Made by a program: the position numbers and the translations under genes. From NCBI GenBank assembly GCA_019873735.1, contig JAIOAQ010000019.1, positions 1-57,387 of the forward strand: DNA of 57,387 nucleotides, read 5' to 3'. Under the pieces are notes generated by a model. The model saw only the letters and a list, made by a program, of their open reading frames with translations, had not been told where the DNA came from and did not search any database. Source of the stretch: Chloroflexota bacterium (GTDB taxonomy: Bacteria; Chloroflexota; Anaerolineae; Anaerolineales; Villigracilaceae). Shown here one piece after another: positions 16,319-25,129 of the stretch (the first letter of the stretch is position 1; every line of letters begins with the position of its first letter).

Positions 16319-17920
16319 TCAAACCACAATTTTTTCGACCACTTCGGGGTCGTCCTGGTATTTCAGCAGGCGCAGGCCCTCCAGGCGCAGGGCTTCGGGG
16401 AAAAGCGCCCGGTAGATGTTGCAATTGGGGGATTTGACATCGTACCGTCCCGTCGCCCGATACGTCGCCAGCGGACAGCCGCCCGCGCACCAGTACTTCC
16501 ACTGGCAGTCGCGGCAGCCATCCTTCTCCTCCACCGAAACGTTCTGGACCCCCAGCCGGTCGGCGCGGACCAGGGCAAGCGGATCCGCCGCCGGGACGTC
16601 CGTCACCGGCCGCTGCATCTGCATCTGGCACTTGGCCACCTGCCCGTTCTGATCGAAGACAAGATAGTTCTGTCCCACCCCGCAGGTGTGGGTGTGACCG
16701 ATGGACAGGTTGGCGCGGTCAACGATCCCGCCCAGGAAGGGACGGCGCGGCAGGTTGGCTTCGATGACCTTGAACGCTGCCAGCATCCCGGCGATGATTT
16801 TTTCTTCATCGAGGCGTAAATCTTCGTGAGACGCCGAAAATTCATTCTCCCGATAGAAGTTCAGGCTGAAGGGCAGGTCGCGCTCCAGAATCCAGGCCAT
16901 GAGCTCGGGCAAGCCCTCCGCTGTGCGGCTGCTGACCGTGACCGAGATGCTGGGCGTCAGGCCGTGCGCCAGAGCCAGGTCCACGGCTTCGGCCACGTCG
17001 GCGAAGGTGCCACGTCCGCCGGCGTAACGGCGATGGGCGTCATGGTAGCGTCCCAGGCCATCCAGCGAGATCATCAGGCGGAGGTCGAGAGAATAGAGCG
17101 TAGAGGCGAGAGAATCGGTGAGCAGCGTCCCGTTGCTGAGGACGACTCCCTGCAGGGCAATGCCGAGCGTCTCGGCCTGCGAGCGGGCGTATTGGTGCAG
17201 TTCCACCAGCAGGGGGAAACGCAAGAGCGGCTCGCCGCCGGCGTATTTGAGTTTCACCTCCTGCAAACCATTGGCCAGTGCCGAGCGGAAGGTAGCGTCA
17301 ATCGCGGCGCGGCCGGTTTCGGCGCTCATGTCCTCGCGGACGTGAGGCAGGTAGCAGTAGTCACAGCGCAGGTTGCAGCGGTCGGTGAGATGCAGCCAGG
17401 CGGTGAGGGCCGCCGGCAGGGCGCGCGGCAGGCCGCAGGTCGGGTCGGTGGCGGCGCAGGCGCAATGATTTTCAGGCGCAGTCAGCACGCCCATCCGCCG
17501 CCAGTGGCGGGTCAGGCCGCGCACCTGTTCGGCCGAAAACGGCGGGGCGCAATCACTGATCAGCCGGTCAGCAGGCGCGCAATCATCCGGGGGGCGAGGG
17601 GCAGTCAGGGCGGCAAATAAGGCCGCCTCCCGCCGGTCGAGCACCATCAGGCTCCCGTCCACGGCCGGGTTGGCCAGCAGAATTTTGTCCGCCGTCAGCG
17701 GCTGAAGGATCGTTTGGGGCGCGAGTTGCCAGGTAACGCTCTGCCTCTCGGCAGCGCAGGCACAATCATTCTCGCCAACAGGCACGGTGCAGGAGCGCGA
17801 AATATTCCCTGCACAGGCGCAATCATCCTCTTGTTCATCGGAACGCGGGGACGGCGCAAGCATGATTGATGCACAAGCGCAATCACTTCCCCCCGAATCA
17901 GGATGATGTTGTGCAAGCAT
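16319..17920 (-). CDS. Radical SAM/SPASM peptide-maturase-like enzyme with N-terminal DCACA repeats
   Basis: A 533-residue protein from ATG 17920, preceded by AAAGGGAG. Residues 1-57 are a low-complexity region with Asp-Cys-Ala-Cys-Ala at 13, 33 and 52. Residues 60-150 look like a PqqD-type peptide-recognition domain, within which Asp-Cys-Ala-Pro occurs at 113 and 123 and His-Cys-Ala-Cys-Ala at 152. The radical SAM cluster motif is CNLRCDYC (C182, C186, C189), followed by KYAGGEP. The C-terminal SPASM domain has CGVGQNY, CRDCQWKYWCAGGCP and a final SPNCNIY, enough Cys for two auxiliary Fe-S clusters. This architecture fits enzymes that install thioether or related crosslinks in ribosomal peptides. 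The repeats look like substrate (core-peptide) motifs fused to the enzyme; alternatively they bind metal. No separate precursor gene was found. Confidence 0.85.
   Translation of the reverse strand: MLAQHHPDSGGSDCACASIMLAPSPRSDEQEDDCACAGNISRSCTVPVGENDCACAAERQSVTWQLAPQTILQPLTADKILLANPAVDGSLMVLDRREAALFAALTAPRPPDDCAPADRLISDCAPPFSAEQVRGLTRHWRRMGVLTAPENHCACAATDPTCGLPRALPAALTAWLHLTDRCNLRCDYCYLPHVREDMSAETGRAAIDATFRSALANGLQEVKLKYAGGEPLLRFPLLVELHQYARSQAETLGIALQGVVLSNGTLLTDSLASTLYSLDLRLMISLDGLGRYHDAHRRYAGGRGTFADVAEAVDLALAHGLTPSISVTVSSRTAEGLPELMAWILERDLPFSLNFYRENEFSASHEDLRLDEEKIIAGMLAAFKVIEANLPRRPFLGGIVDRANLSIGHTHTCGVGQNYLVFDQNGQVAKCQMQMQRPVTDVPAADPLALVRADRLGVQNVSVEEKDGCRDCQWKYWCAGGCPLATYRATGRYDVKSPNCNIYRALFPEALRLEGLRLLKYQDDPEVVEKIVV
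17753..17884 (-). repeat. Three coding repeats of Asp-Cys-Ala-Cys-Ala, 19-20 residues apart
   Basis: Units lie at 17870-17884, 17810-17824 and 17753-17767. Codons differ between units (GCT/GCC/GCA for Ala, TGC/TGT for Cys), so the repeat is kept at protein level and is not a fresh DNA duplication. A fourth, diverged unit (HCACA) lies about 300 bp further into the gene. Confidence 0.85.
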
Positions 17921-17952
17921 AGTTCTCCCTTTCGATAACGAAGCCATTAAAC

Positions 17953-17958
17953 ATTATA
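17953..17958 (-). promoter_or_regulatory. Likely -10 of the radical SAM gene
   Basis: Minus strand TATAAT, 32 nt before the ATG. A TTGACA also occurs (17966-17971) but is too close to act as its -35. The leader contains TTCGTTATCGAA, and the segment 17927-17957 resembles 27707-27734 upstream of the NTPase operon. Confidence 0.45.
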
Positions 17959-18041
17959 CAACACCTGTCAAGTGAAAAATGTAACGAGTGGGTGTTCTGG
18001 AAACGCAAAGAGCAAATTAGCCAAGAAATATGATCAACAAT

Positions 18042-18076
18042 AAAAAAAGCGGAGAAGGGCTGTCTGCCTTCTCCGC
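18042..18076 (-). terminator. Terminator of the NTPase operon
   Basis: On the minus strand GCGGAGAAGG pairs with CCTTCTCCGC around an 8-nt loop, followed by seven T. It lies 27 bp past the stop of the TPR NTPase gene and separates it from the radical SAM gene. Confidence 0.92.
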
Positions 18077-18102
18077 TTCTGGTCTTGCAAAGGAAAAACG
18101 CA

Positions 18103-21100
18103 TTATTCTTCCAACAGCGCCCGTTTTACCAGCATCTGACGCAGTTGGGATGGGCCAGGGAGATTGTAATCCTCCTCCATTTTTCTCAAGCACCTCTCGA
18201 AAATCCGCAAATTCTCAGGACGCAGTACTTTGAGATGATCAAAGACTTGCTGCTTAGCCAGACGTAAGCCGCGCGATTCAATTCCATAGAAAGCGTTGTG
18301 TTCAAGCCCGAAGAAGTAATATTCCGCCAATTTCTTACATGCACTCTCGACAATGGCATCGTCCTCAGAGGTTTTTATGCGCCTGGAAAGTTCACTGAAA
18401 TGGCCTTTGTCTTGATAAAAACGATGTCCCTTGAGCATGTACAACTTGCCCAATTGAACTGAAAGCAAAGGCTGATATTCGGGCTTATCTACAATTTCCG
18501 GACGAGGCTTCCCTGGTTTCAGTTCATAAGGTTTCAAAATGTCTTTAAGTGTGTTCTCGGCATCCTCGCCGAACCTTTCAGTTCCTTCTCCCGCATAAAA
18601 CCCCAGCCAGGCTAAATTCACCAAAGCATCTACAAATCTGGGGTGAATGTAAGGAGGAGCAGACAATTCACGAGCAAGTTGGACCGCTTGATCCAACGCT
18701 TGTCGGCCTTCTTTAATGAGTTTTTCTTTTCCATATACCTGTGTCTGGGACTCACCCAACAATCGTAGAGCGTTTCGACGAGCACAACCCATTTCAACCA
18801 AGGCTTCCACCTGGCGGGACTTCTCGCCTCGTTCGTCAAAGATATCGTATGCCTCCTTTGCCATCTCGAACACTCGGTTAAGTATATCTAAGCGAGTATG
18901 TATGTCGAATTCTTCATGTTCCAGGCACTGACGATGGGTGGCTTCGGCCAGGGCAAGCAAGGCCAAGCCAATCCGGCGCGGGTTTTTCACCGCCCGCGCC
19001 AGGTTGAGGGCGCGGGTAGCGCCTTCCACCCCTTCGCGGAACATGCCTTCATAGGTATCAATGATGGCCAGGGTATTGATGCTGGCCGAGACCAGCGAGC
19101 CCAGCCCTAACTCGCGGCGGATTTCGAGGGCATTCCTCACCAGCGAACGGGCGTCGCTCCACTCGCCCTGCACCATCAGGGCATAGCCCAGGTCGTTATT
19201 CAAGGTGGCAATCTCTACTTTCAAGTCTGCTGCGCGAGTCAGTACCGCGGCTTTTCGGTAGTACTCAATGACCTTGTTGTTCATCTCTTGTACTCGATAG
19301 GCATACCCGCGCACGCGGTACACAAAGGCCAGCAGCACCCTTGCCAGCCAGAGATGAACATCCTCGTCTTTCAATTCCTCTATATGGGCTTCCAGTTCTT
19401 TTTCCAGAGGGCCCAATTCGCCATGTGCAGCAGGCGGCTTAGTATAAGCCAGGGCATAGGCTTTCCAGCCCAGGAGCATGGCTTTCTTGCATAGATCTTT
19501 TAATTTATCGGGGTACTCCGCTTCCAACCGCTGGGATTCTTCCAAACACACACTGTACTGCTCGCGCGCAAAAGCATGTTTGACCGGGCGAAGCAGAAGC
19601 GACCAACGCACCAGGTCGTCGTCCCATTGCGGATGCCGCGCTTCTTTGCCGGCCTCCAACTCACGCAGATAAGCGGTCAGTTCCAGTTGCAGTTGGGTGC
19701 TGAAAAGCAAGTCGCCGCCGACAATGGCTTCGTGATCGTAGCGCCACCAGCGGCGGTAGCCCTTGGGCCCATCCTGGCGCAGGCGGTAATATAAGAGAGC
19801 AAGCAGAATTTCCGTGCGCTGGGAATACAGTTCATTCAATTCCTCCAGGTTGAAATTTCCACCGCCGCCCTCGCTCAGAGATTCAAAAGTCTTGCCTAGC
19901 CTCCGGCGCACCTCTTTGAATTTCTCTTCGTAATACTCAATGACCTGCGTGTAGACTCTCTGCCTATCTTCCTCACCGCGCTGGCGGAGCGCCCGGTAGG
20001 CTGCCTGGGCCAGCATGTCGTACAGCTCATCGTGCAGGAAATAGGTCTTCTTCTCCTGCTTAGGATCGAAACGTTGCTTGACAAAAGAAAACCGCTCGAT
20101 ATGAGTCAACAGTTCTTCGGCCTGTCCGTAACGATATTTGGGAATATTCAGTAGCAGGCGCAGGATCTCAGCATCCATTCCCTTGCTCGTCAAGGCCATA
20201 TAGCGCAATACTTCGCCCAATTGTTCCAGGCTGAGCATGCGCTCGAGAATCTTCTCCCGGAAGCAATCCTGAGGGGTCTTGCCCGCAGCAGTGAGTGCTT
20301 CGTCAAACAAAGGCTGAAGAAGGCCGCCGCTGGCGACGTAATCGGCCACCAGGGCGAGCATGACCGGCCGGCCATCGGTCAGTTGATAAGCCTGTTCAAT
20401 CTCAGCCACTGAGAGCGACTCGAGGACACTGGCGACACGAAGCGCCTGGTTCTTGCGGGCGGCGCGGGCCGCGGCCTGAAAGTACTCGCGGGCTTCTTCA
20501 AGAGAGAACTCCTCTAAAGAGAATGGAAGTACCTCGATCGCTTTATCCAGACCCTGCAAGATCAGTTTGGCTTCCTTCCGCCCGGCAGTGACCAGAATAA
20601 CATTTTCAAGGTCTTTGAACTGGTCCACCAGCCAGGTCCAGGCTTCGGCCATCGGCAGATCCGGCAGCATGGACTCGGCGGCACCATAGTAAAACCGCTC
20701 CAGGGTATCCAAAACGATCACCACGCGGGTCGGGGAAGCACCTTCACCAGGGGTCGTCAGCGCCTTCAAACCGACCACAAAAGCCTTCAGTACCTCCTGA
20801 ACCTGTTCGTCCACACCGGTAGCCTCTCCTGAAAGGCGCAGATTTGCCAACACGCGTGCCGCACGCTCATACTCCCGAAGTGCGTCGCCCAAAGGTTTGA
20901 GGCTCTCATACACCGCGGCGACAAATTCCACAGGGGTATGGTAGAGTAGATGATAGGCGTCAATCAAGCGGTCGCTGGCCTTGACGCCCGGCATATCCTT
21001 ACATTTTTCGATGACCTCGTTCAACAAACGCGTCTTGCCAATGCCGCCTGCACCTTTGAGAAAGATGATGCAGGGACGGGTATTCTGTCTGTTCTCAATA

Positions 21101-21183
21101 CGCTCCAGAATTTGCCTGAGTTCTTCCTCCCGCCCTACCAGTTCGGTGGTCGCAAAAGCGCCGGTCATGGTCTCGTTAATCAT
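18103..21183 (-). CDS. Large STAND-like NTPase with TPR-type C-terminal half
   Basis: A 1026-residue protein from ATG 21183 (GAGGAGGG just upstream). It opens with TTELVGREEELRQILERIE, the entry typical of STAND/AAA-type NTPases. Walker A GAGGIGKT is at 44-51, Walker B RVVIVLDTLERF near 155, and a sensor-like NVILVTAGRKE near 190. A winged-helix-like region follows to about 400. The rest, to the C-terminus, is a long array of paired helices with TPR character (EIATLNNDLGYALMVQGEWS, SASINTLAIIDTYEGMFREG). In known STAND proteins such an array senses a ligand and the NTPase drives oligomerisation. No effector domain is visible in this chain, so effect is probably passed to partners. It is last of the operon, 10 bp after the previous gene. 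Confidence 0.82.
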   Translation of the reverse strand: MINETMTGAFATTELVGREEELRQILERIENRQNTRPCIIFLKGAGGIGKTRLLNEVIEKCKDMPGVKASDRLIDAYHLLYHTPVEFVAAVYESLKPLGDALREYERAARVLANLRLSGEATGVDEQVQEVLKAFVVGLKALTTPGEGASPTRVVIVLDTLERFYYGAAESMLPDLPMAEAWTWLVDQFKDLENVILVTAGRKEAKLILQGLDKAIEVLPFSLEEFSLEEAREYFQAAARAARKNQALRVASVLESLSVAEIEQAYQLTDGRPVMLALVADYVASGGLLQPLFDEALTAAGKTPQDCFREKILERMLSLEQLGEVLRYMALTSKGMDAEILRLLLNIPKYRYGQAEELLTHIERFSFVKQRFDPKQEKKTYFLHDELYDMLAQAAYRALRQRGEEDRQRVYTQVIEYYEEKFKEVRRRLGKTFESLSEGGGGNFNLEELNELYSQRTEILLALLYYRLRQDGPKGYRRWWRYDHEAIVGGDLLFSTQLQLELTAYLRELEAGKEARHPQWDDDLVRWSLLLRPVKHAFAREQYSVCLEESQRLEAEYPDKLKDLCKKAMLLGWKAYALAYTKPPAAHGELGPLEKELEAHIEELKDEDVHLWLARVLLAFVYRVRGYAYRVQEMNNKVIEYYRKAAVLTRAADLKVEIATLNNDLGYALMVQGEWSDARSLVRNALEIRRELGLGSLVSASINTLAIIDTYEGMFREGVEGATRALNLARAVKNPRRIGLALLALAEATHRQCLEHEEFDIHTRLDILNRVFEMAKEAYDIFDERGEKSRQVEALVEMGCARRNALRLLGESQTQVYGKEKLIKEGRQALDQAVQLARELSAPPYIHPRFVDALVNLAWLGFYAGEGTERFGEDAENTLKDILKPYELKPGKPRPEIVDKPEYQPLLSVQLGKLYMLKGHRFYQDKGHFSELSRRIKTSEDDAIVESACKKLAEYYFFGLEHNAFYGIESRGLRLAKQQVFDHLKVLRPENLRIFERCLRKMEEDYNLPGPSQLRQMLVKRALLEE

Positions 21184-21193
21184 GGTGCCCTCC

Positions 21194-22387
21194 TCATGCA
21201 GGCTGAACGGTTGCAATTGTTTTCTCGCACTCGGCTAGCCCGCCAGCCATATTCAACACGGCCTTAAAAGGCGCAGCCAATTTCTCATATTCGCTTCGAT
21301 ATTGCGCATATTTCTCAGCATAAGAAAGATAAATTTTATACGCCGCGCAATTCAAGTTCTGCCATAAGTCTGGCTGGTGATGTTTCAAGTAGTTTTGCAA
21401 GACGTTCCTCAGTGAAGCATCCAGGCGGAAACCGCCGCCCTCCCAGCGGAAGAGATAAGTCTTGAGCAAATCATCGCGCACTTCGCGGATGGGATTGGGC
21501 GGCATGGGCTGATTTTTGGCTTCATAATAGGCCTTGAGCATGGTTTCCATTTCCCCTTCACGGAACTCATCCAGCACACACAAGGCTTCGAAGGCTTCGC
21601 GCATTCGGCGGCGCTCCGGCGAGTCAGGAATCACATCGAGCAGGTAATCGACTACTTCATTCAGGGCGCGGACGGGGTCATCGCTCTGCAACAGGGCATA
21701 TGCCACCAGCGGGCTGCCGCCGCTCAGGCTCTGGACTTTCTCATTCCCTTTTGCCAGTTGTTCAATGGGGAACTCTTTGAGCGTTTCTTCTTTCATCCCC
21801 GTCCGCAGGGCAGGCGAAATCCAGGGATAGGGCCGGCCGCGCCCGGTCATGATAAAGAAGACGTTGGGCAGTTCGGCCAGGGGGGCCAGCATGTTCTGCT
21901 CGACCGTTTCCAGCAACTTCCAATCGGCCTCGAAGACCGAATCGAGAATCAGAACCAGGGCATTGATGCCGGTAAATTTCGTTTCCACACCGCCGATCAG
22001 CGCCCGGCGCGCCTCGAGCAGGGTCGGATCGTTGGGATAGGGAATCTCCAACTGATCGCAGACCCAAGCCATCAGGTTCTTACAGGTCTCTTCGGGCTTT
22101 GGATCTTCTGGGATGACCCATTCACCTGCCTCTACAACGTATTCTTTTGGCAAGAGAGAAAGGGCAACGTAGAACGAAGATAAACTGGGAAATTCAGACA
22201 ATATCGTCCGGTGTAAATGAAAACATAGCCAACTTTTCCCAAAACCGCGTTCGCCGCGCAAGAGAATCGCTTTGGGGGGGCTTTCCTTTCCCCCTGACTC
22301 TACAAATTGCTTGAATTTGCCCCGGATCAAATCCACTTCAGCACGATGAATAAAAGTATCTTTGGAGTAAGGGGTAAGCGTGATCAT
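21194..22387 (-). CDS. P-loop NTPase of the multi-NTPase locus
   Basis: A 397-residue protein from ATG 22387, which has GGGAGGAA before it; the longer frame lacks a ribosome site and overlaps the previous gene. Walker A GERGFGKS is at 45-52, Walker B ALVLILDSVFEAD near 155, and a sensor-type VFFIMTGRGRPYPW near 190. The C-terminal half is helical, with a probable winged helix (VRDDLLKTYLFRWEGGGFRL). No known effector domain is seen. It lies 16 bp after the 389-residue NTPase gene and 10 bp before the large TPR NTPase, clearly within one transcript. It is not closely similar to its neighbours in sequence, so the locus carries several distinct NTPases rather than recent duplicates. Confidence 0.78.
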   Translation of the reverse strand: MITLTPYSKDTFIHRAEVDLIRGKFKQFVESGGKESPPKAILLRGERGFGKSWLCFHLHRTILSEFPSLSSFYVALSLLPKEYVVEAGEWVIPEDPKPEETCKNLMAWVCDQLEIPYPNDPTLLEARRALIGGVETKFTGINALVLILDSVFEADWKLLETVEQNMLAPLAELPNVFFIMTGRGRPYPWISPALRTGMKEETLKEFPIEQLAKGNEKVQSLSGGSPLVAYALLQSDDPVRALNEVVDYLLDVIPDSPERRRMREAFEALCVLDEFREGEMETMLKAYYEAKNQPMPPNPIREVRDDLLKTYLFRWEGGGFRLDASLRNVLQNYLKHHQPDLWQNLNCAAYKIYLSYAEKYAQYRSEYEKLAAPFKAVLNMAGGLAECEKTIATVQPA

Positions 22388-22403
22388 GATTCCTCCCGTT
22401 AAT

Positions 22404-23573
22404 CTAATCGGGGAAAACACTTCGCCGGGGATATTGTTCTTCGGCCTTCGCAATATCCTCCGGCTCAAGGTACTCTCCCCCGCGTTCGAGATAATTTGAC
22501 AAAACGATGCCGGCAAAAGCAATTGCCTCGCGCGGCAATGGGTGGGCTCGCGAGGCAATTAACGTCTCAACGTCACGCAAGGCCGGGCTGCTGAGGGCGT
22601 CCAGGCTGCCGAAGCGCCCCTGGCTGGCTACATAGACGCGGCGACGGAGGATTTCGGCCAGTTTGGGCACGTCCCAGCGAATCTCAGCCCGCAGAGATTG
22701 CTGATAAAAAATTGGCGACTGACTTGCCAGATAGGCATCCAGCTCAATAGGAAGAAAAGCCTTCAAATAAATCTGCCGCTCGGCCCAGGCTGGAGCGTGA
22801 TTGAGCAGAGGAGCAATGAGATCAAATTGTGCCTGGAGTTCCCCCGCCCGGAAACCGCTGCCATCCACCCCGTCGAGCAGAATCAAAACCGATTCAAAGG
22901 AAAGGTCTTCGAAAATAAAGGCCAGCAATGCCTCGAACAGGGCCGCATTTTCCCACAGGTCGGCGGAGGCATCTTCAAGGTCCCGCTGCGCCGCGGCGCA
23001 AAAGGCCCTGACCGCCTCCGGCAAGGCCGGCTCGGGCAGCAGATAGGTGCGATCCAAACGGTCCGAAAGGAGCCTGGGGTCAGCGCTTTCGGCCAGGAGG
23101 TCGAGTGCATACTTCAAACTGGCCGGCAAAGCCGTCTGCAGAAGCGACAGAAGATGCAAGCGGCGGGGGAGCGAAAGGTCAAGGTAAAGAGACGGGCGGG
23201 AGGCGCACGCCAGCAACAAGTCGGTCGCGGCGGCGGCTGCCAGCCCTAACTGATGGGCTTCGAGGCAGGTCAGGTCGGCCGGAGAGGCAAATAACGGCAA
23301 ATCATACGAAACAGGGAATTTTCGCCGTTTGCTGTTGCTCAACCAACAGGCGCGCAGGGTGTAAATGCGCATGGCGGTCTTGCCGCCGCCGGCAGGGGCA
23401 AAAATGGCCGCCGGGGCAGTTTCCCAAGCGACCGTAAACATCTCGTGGCCAATCAGGCAGTCCGCAATGTAGGGGTCATTGGAGGCCTCCAGGCGCTCGA
23501 AGGGGTTAAAAGCAAAACCCAGGCTGGAAAGCCTGATGAGCCCCTCAACCTGCGTTTCCTGAATTGCAGTCAT
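22404..23573 (-). CDS. P-loop NTPase, first gene of the second transcription unit
   Basis: A 389-residue protein. Near the start it has SSLGFAFNPFERLEASNDPY, an N-terminal signature reminiscent of ExeA/TniB-like ATPases that bind a partner before the P-loop. Walker A PAGGGKTA is at 60-67, and Walker B VLILLDGVDG is near 230. The remainder is helical and leucine-rich, with no recognised domain. AGAGGTG lies 11 nt before the ATG. Its upstream gap holds 11-bp-spaced repeats and a promoter that matches one upstream of the whole locus. It therefore probably starts its own transcript, co-regulated with the membrane-protein/wHTH-NTPase pair. Confidence 0.77.
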   Translation of the reverse strand: MTAIQETQVEGLIRLSSLGFAFNPFERLEASNDPYIADCLIGHEMFTVAWETAPAAIFAPAGGGKTAMRIYTLRACWLSNSKRRKFPVSYDLPLFASPADLTCLEAHQLGLAAAAATDLLLACASRPSLYLDLSLPRRLHLLSLLQTALPASLKYALDLLAESADPRLLSDRLDRTYLLPEPALPEAVRAFCAAAQRDLEDASADLWENAALFEALLAFIFEDLSFESVLILLDGVDGSGFRAGELQAQFDLIAPLLNHAPAWAERQIYLKAFLPIELDAYLASQSPIFYQQSLRAEIRWDVPKLAEILRRRVYVASQGRFGSLDALSSPALRDVETLIASRAHPLPREAIAFAGIVLSNYLERGGEYLEPEDIAKAEEQYPRRSVFPD

Positions 23574-23587
23574 TACATAAGCACCTC

Positions 23588-23682
23588 TGAATAGGTTAGG
23601 CTTATGCTACCAATTTGCCTTTTTATGTGCGATTTCTTTAGTATTTCAAGACTCTCGCATTAATCTCACAAAAATCTCACAA
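23588..23682 (-). promoter_or_regulatory. Control region B: 11-bp direct repeats and promoter of the 389-residue NTPase gene
   Basis: On the minus strand TTGTGAGAT occurs twice, 11 bp apart (23674-23682 and 23663-23671), with a degenerate third unit at 23652-23660. TAGCAT (23604-23609) lies 53 nt after the second unit; AACCTATTCA (23588-23597) follows 6 nt later at the expected transcript start. The same order and spacing recurs at 27577-27670. No -35 is evident, which suggests activation. Confidence 0.7.
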
Positions 23683-23746
23683 GGCGTAACCTTGCCGGAT
23701 ACCCCCTTGCCTTTGCGGCACATGGCCCTCAACCAGGCCTGTCTTT

Positions 23747-25129
23747 TTACCAGGTGTTCTCCAGGCGCACAATCCCCTTGCCCCGCTGCGAGACGATGTA
23801 AATCGGTTGTTTGGGGTCGGGTTCCACCCCCTGCCGCAGACGCCAGAGAGCGGTATCCATGACGCCTTCGATCGTTTTTGGATCTTCCCAGCCAGGATCG
23901 CTGACGACGCGCGGGGCACGTTCCAGGCCGCGCAAGCCGCGGTAATACAACTCTTCCTTGTCGCAGGCGCGCTCTGGGTGGGTATAAAGGTAACGGAGCA
24001 GGCTGAGCGAGGACTCGGACAACCCCTGGACCGGAAAATGGCCCAGGAAAACGTTCTTCAAGGCTGCATCCATGCGCAGACGGGGCGGGAAGCGGCGCCG
24101 CAGGTCGGCTGTCGCCTCGGGCGTGAGCGGACGCGGCTGGGGCTGAGCCAGATAGGCGTCCAGGAAGGGGCGCAGAAACTCCAGCCAGCCGCGCGGCGCG
24201 GCTCCGCCGTATTTCTCCAACCAGGGAAGGAGATCAGTATCCAGCGAAAGATCGGCAAAGCCAAACGCTTCCCTACCCATCGCCAGGGCCAGCCGCCGCT
24301 CGCACAGGGCGCGCAAGGTCTCGGCGGGCCACGAGAGTTCAAAGATTTCAAACCGGCGGCGGGTCAGGCCGGTAGCGGTCGAAACCTGATTCTTCATCCG
24401 CAGCGGCGCCATCACCTTGACGGTAAAGCCGGGGATGTCGAACAAGGTCAGTGATGAGAACAAAGCCGTCAGCATCTTGCCCAGCGCGGCGGCTTCCAGC
24501 GTCAGCCAGGCATCCAGGCCGTCCATCATCACCCACAGGCCGCCAAAGCCGGCCGCGCCCAGCGTCCGCACCACTTCGGTCACCTGCCGCGGGTAGGTGG
24601 CATTGGGGGGAACCAGCGTCCGGGGAGTGCGGTTCAGAATCTCGCTCAGGCAGGCCATGCCCTCCGCCGTGCCCTCGCTTTCGAGGCGCATGAGCAGCAA
24701 CTCCTTATCGGTGCGCAAGCAGTGATGAATCAACCAGACCAGCCCTTCCTGGGCGAAGCGGGCCGCCTGGGTAAAACGTTCCGGCTGGCGGACCAGGTGA
24801 CTGGCCAGGGTTTGGGCGGTCAGATCGAGGATCTCGTCCACGAAACGTTTGACAAAGGCTTCGCCCTCCGCTTCTTCCTGGACCCCGGCCTGCCACTCAA
24901 CCACGAGCGGGGCAGCCCCTCCGGGCATTTCCCGCGCCGCTTCGATCAGCCGCAGACGCAGAGCGGTCTTGCCGCTGCCCTCCTCGCCAAAGACGATGAC
25001 CGAGCGCATGCCGCGCATGGTGTCGAATCCCGGCGGAGGGAGGAAGACCTGCCCCAGCCAGGCGGTTTCATCTTCGGCGCGCAGGGTGTCGAACAGGTCG
25101 AGGGGGGAGGAAAAAGAGGGAGAGGTCAT
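23747..25129 (-). CDS. P-loop NTPase fused to an OmpR/PhoB-type winged-helix DNA-binding domain
   Basis: A 460-residue protein whose ATG overlaps the stop of the membrane-protein gene (ATGA). Walker A GEEGSGKTA is at 48-56, and Walker B LWVMMDGLD near 218. Residues 374-460 form a Trans_reg_C-type winged helix: SLLRYLYTHPERACDKEELY, then IEGVMDTALWRLRQ (recognition-helix region) and PIYIVSQRGKGIVRL (wing hairpin). Domains of this fold usually bind tandem repeats about 11 bp apart. Exactly such repeats occur in three places in this locus, so this protein is the obvious candidate regulator. The NTPase part may switch DNA binding in response to nucleotide or ligand. There is no receiver domain. 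Confidence 0.85.
   Translation of the reverse strand: MTSPSFSSPLDLFDTLRAEDETAWLGQVFLPPPGFDTMRGMRSVIVFGEEGSGKTALRLRLIEAAREMPGGAAPLVVEWQAGVQEEAEGEAFVKRFVDEILDLTAQTLASHLVRQPERFTQAARFAQEGLVWLIHHCLRTDKELLLMRLESEGTAEGMACLSEILNRTPRTLVPPNATYPRQVTEVVRTLGAAGFGGLWVMMDGLDAWLTLEAAALGKMLTALFSSLTLFDIPGFTVKVMAPLRMKNQVSTATGLTRRRFEIFELSWPAETLRALCERRLALAMGREAFGFADLSLDTDLLPWLEKYGGAAPRGWLEFLRPFLDAYLAQPQPRPLTPEATADLRRRFPPRLRMDAALKNVFLGHFPVQGLSESSLSLLRYLYTHPERACDKEELYYRGLRGLERAPRVVSDPGWEDPKTIEGVMDTALWRLRQGVEPDPKQPIYIVSQRGKGIVRLENTW

Noticed and set aside
17959-17971. TTGACA as -35 of the radical SAM gene
   Set aside because: Only 7 bp separate it from TATAAT, too close for a normal promoter.
22388-22558. N-terminal extension of the 397-residue NTPase
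   Set aside because: It would overlap the previous gene by 155 bp and lacks a ribosome site, while the ATG at 22387 has a strong one.
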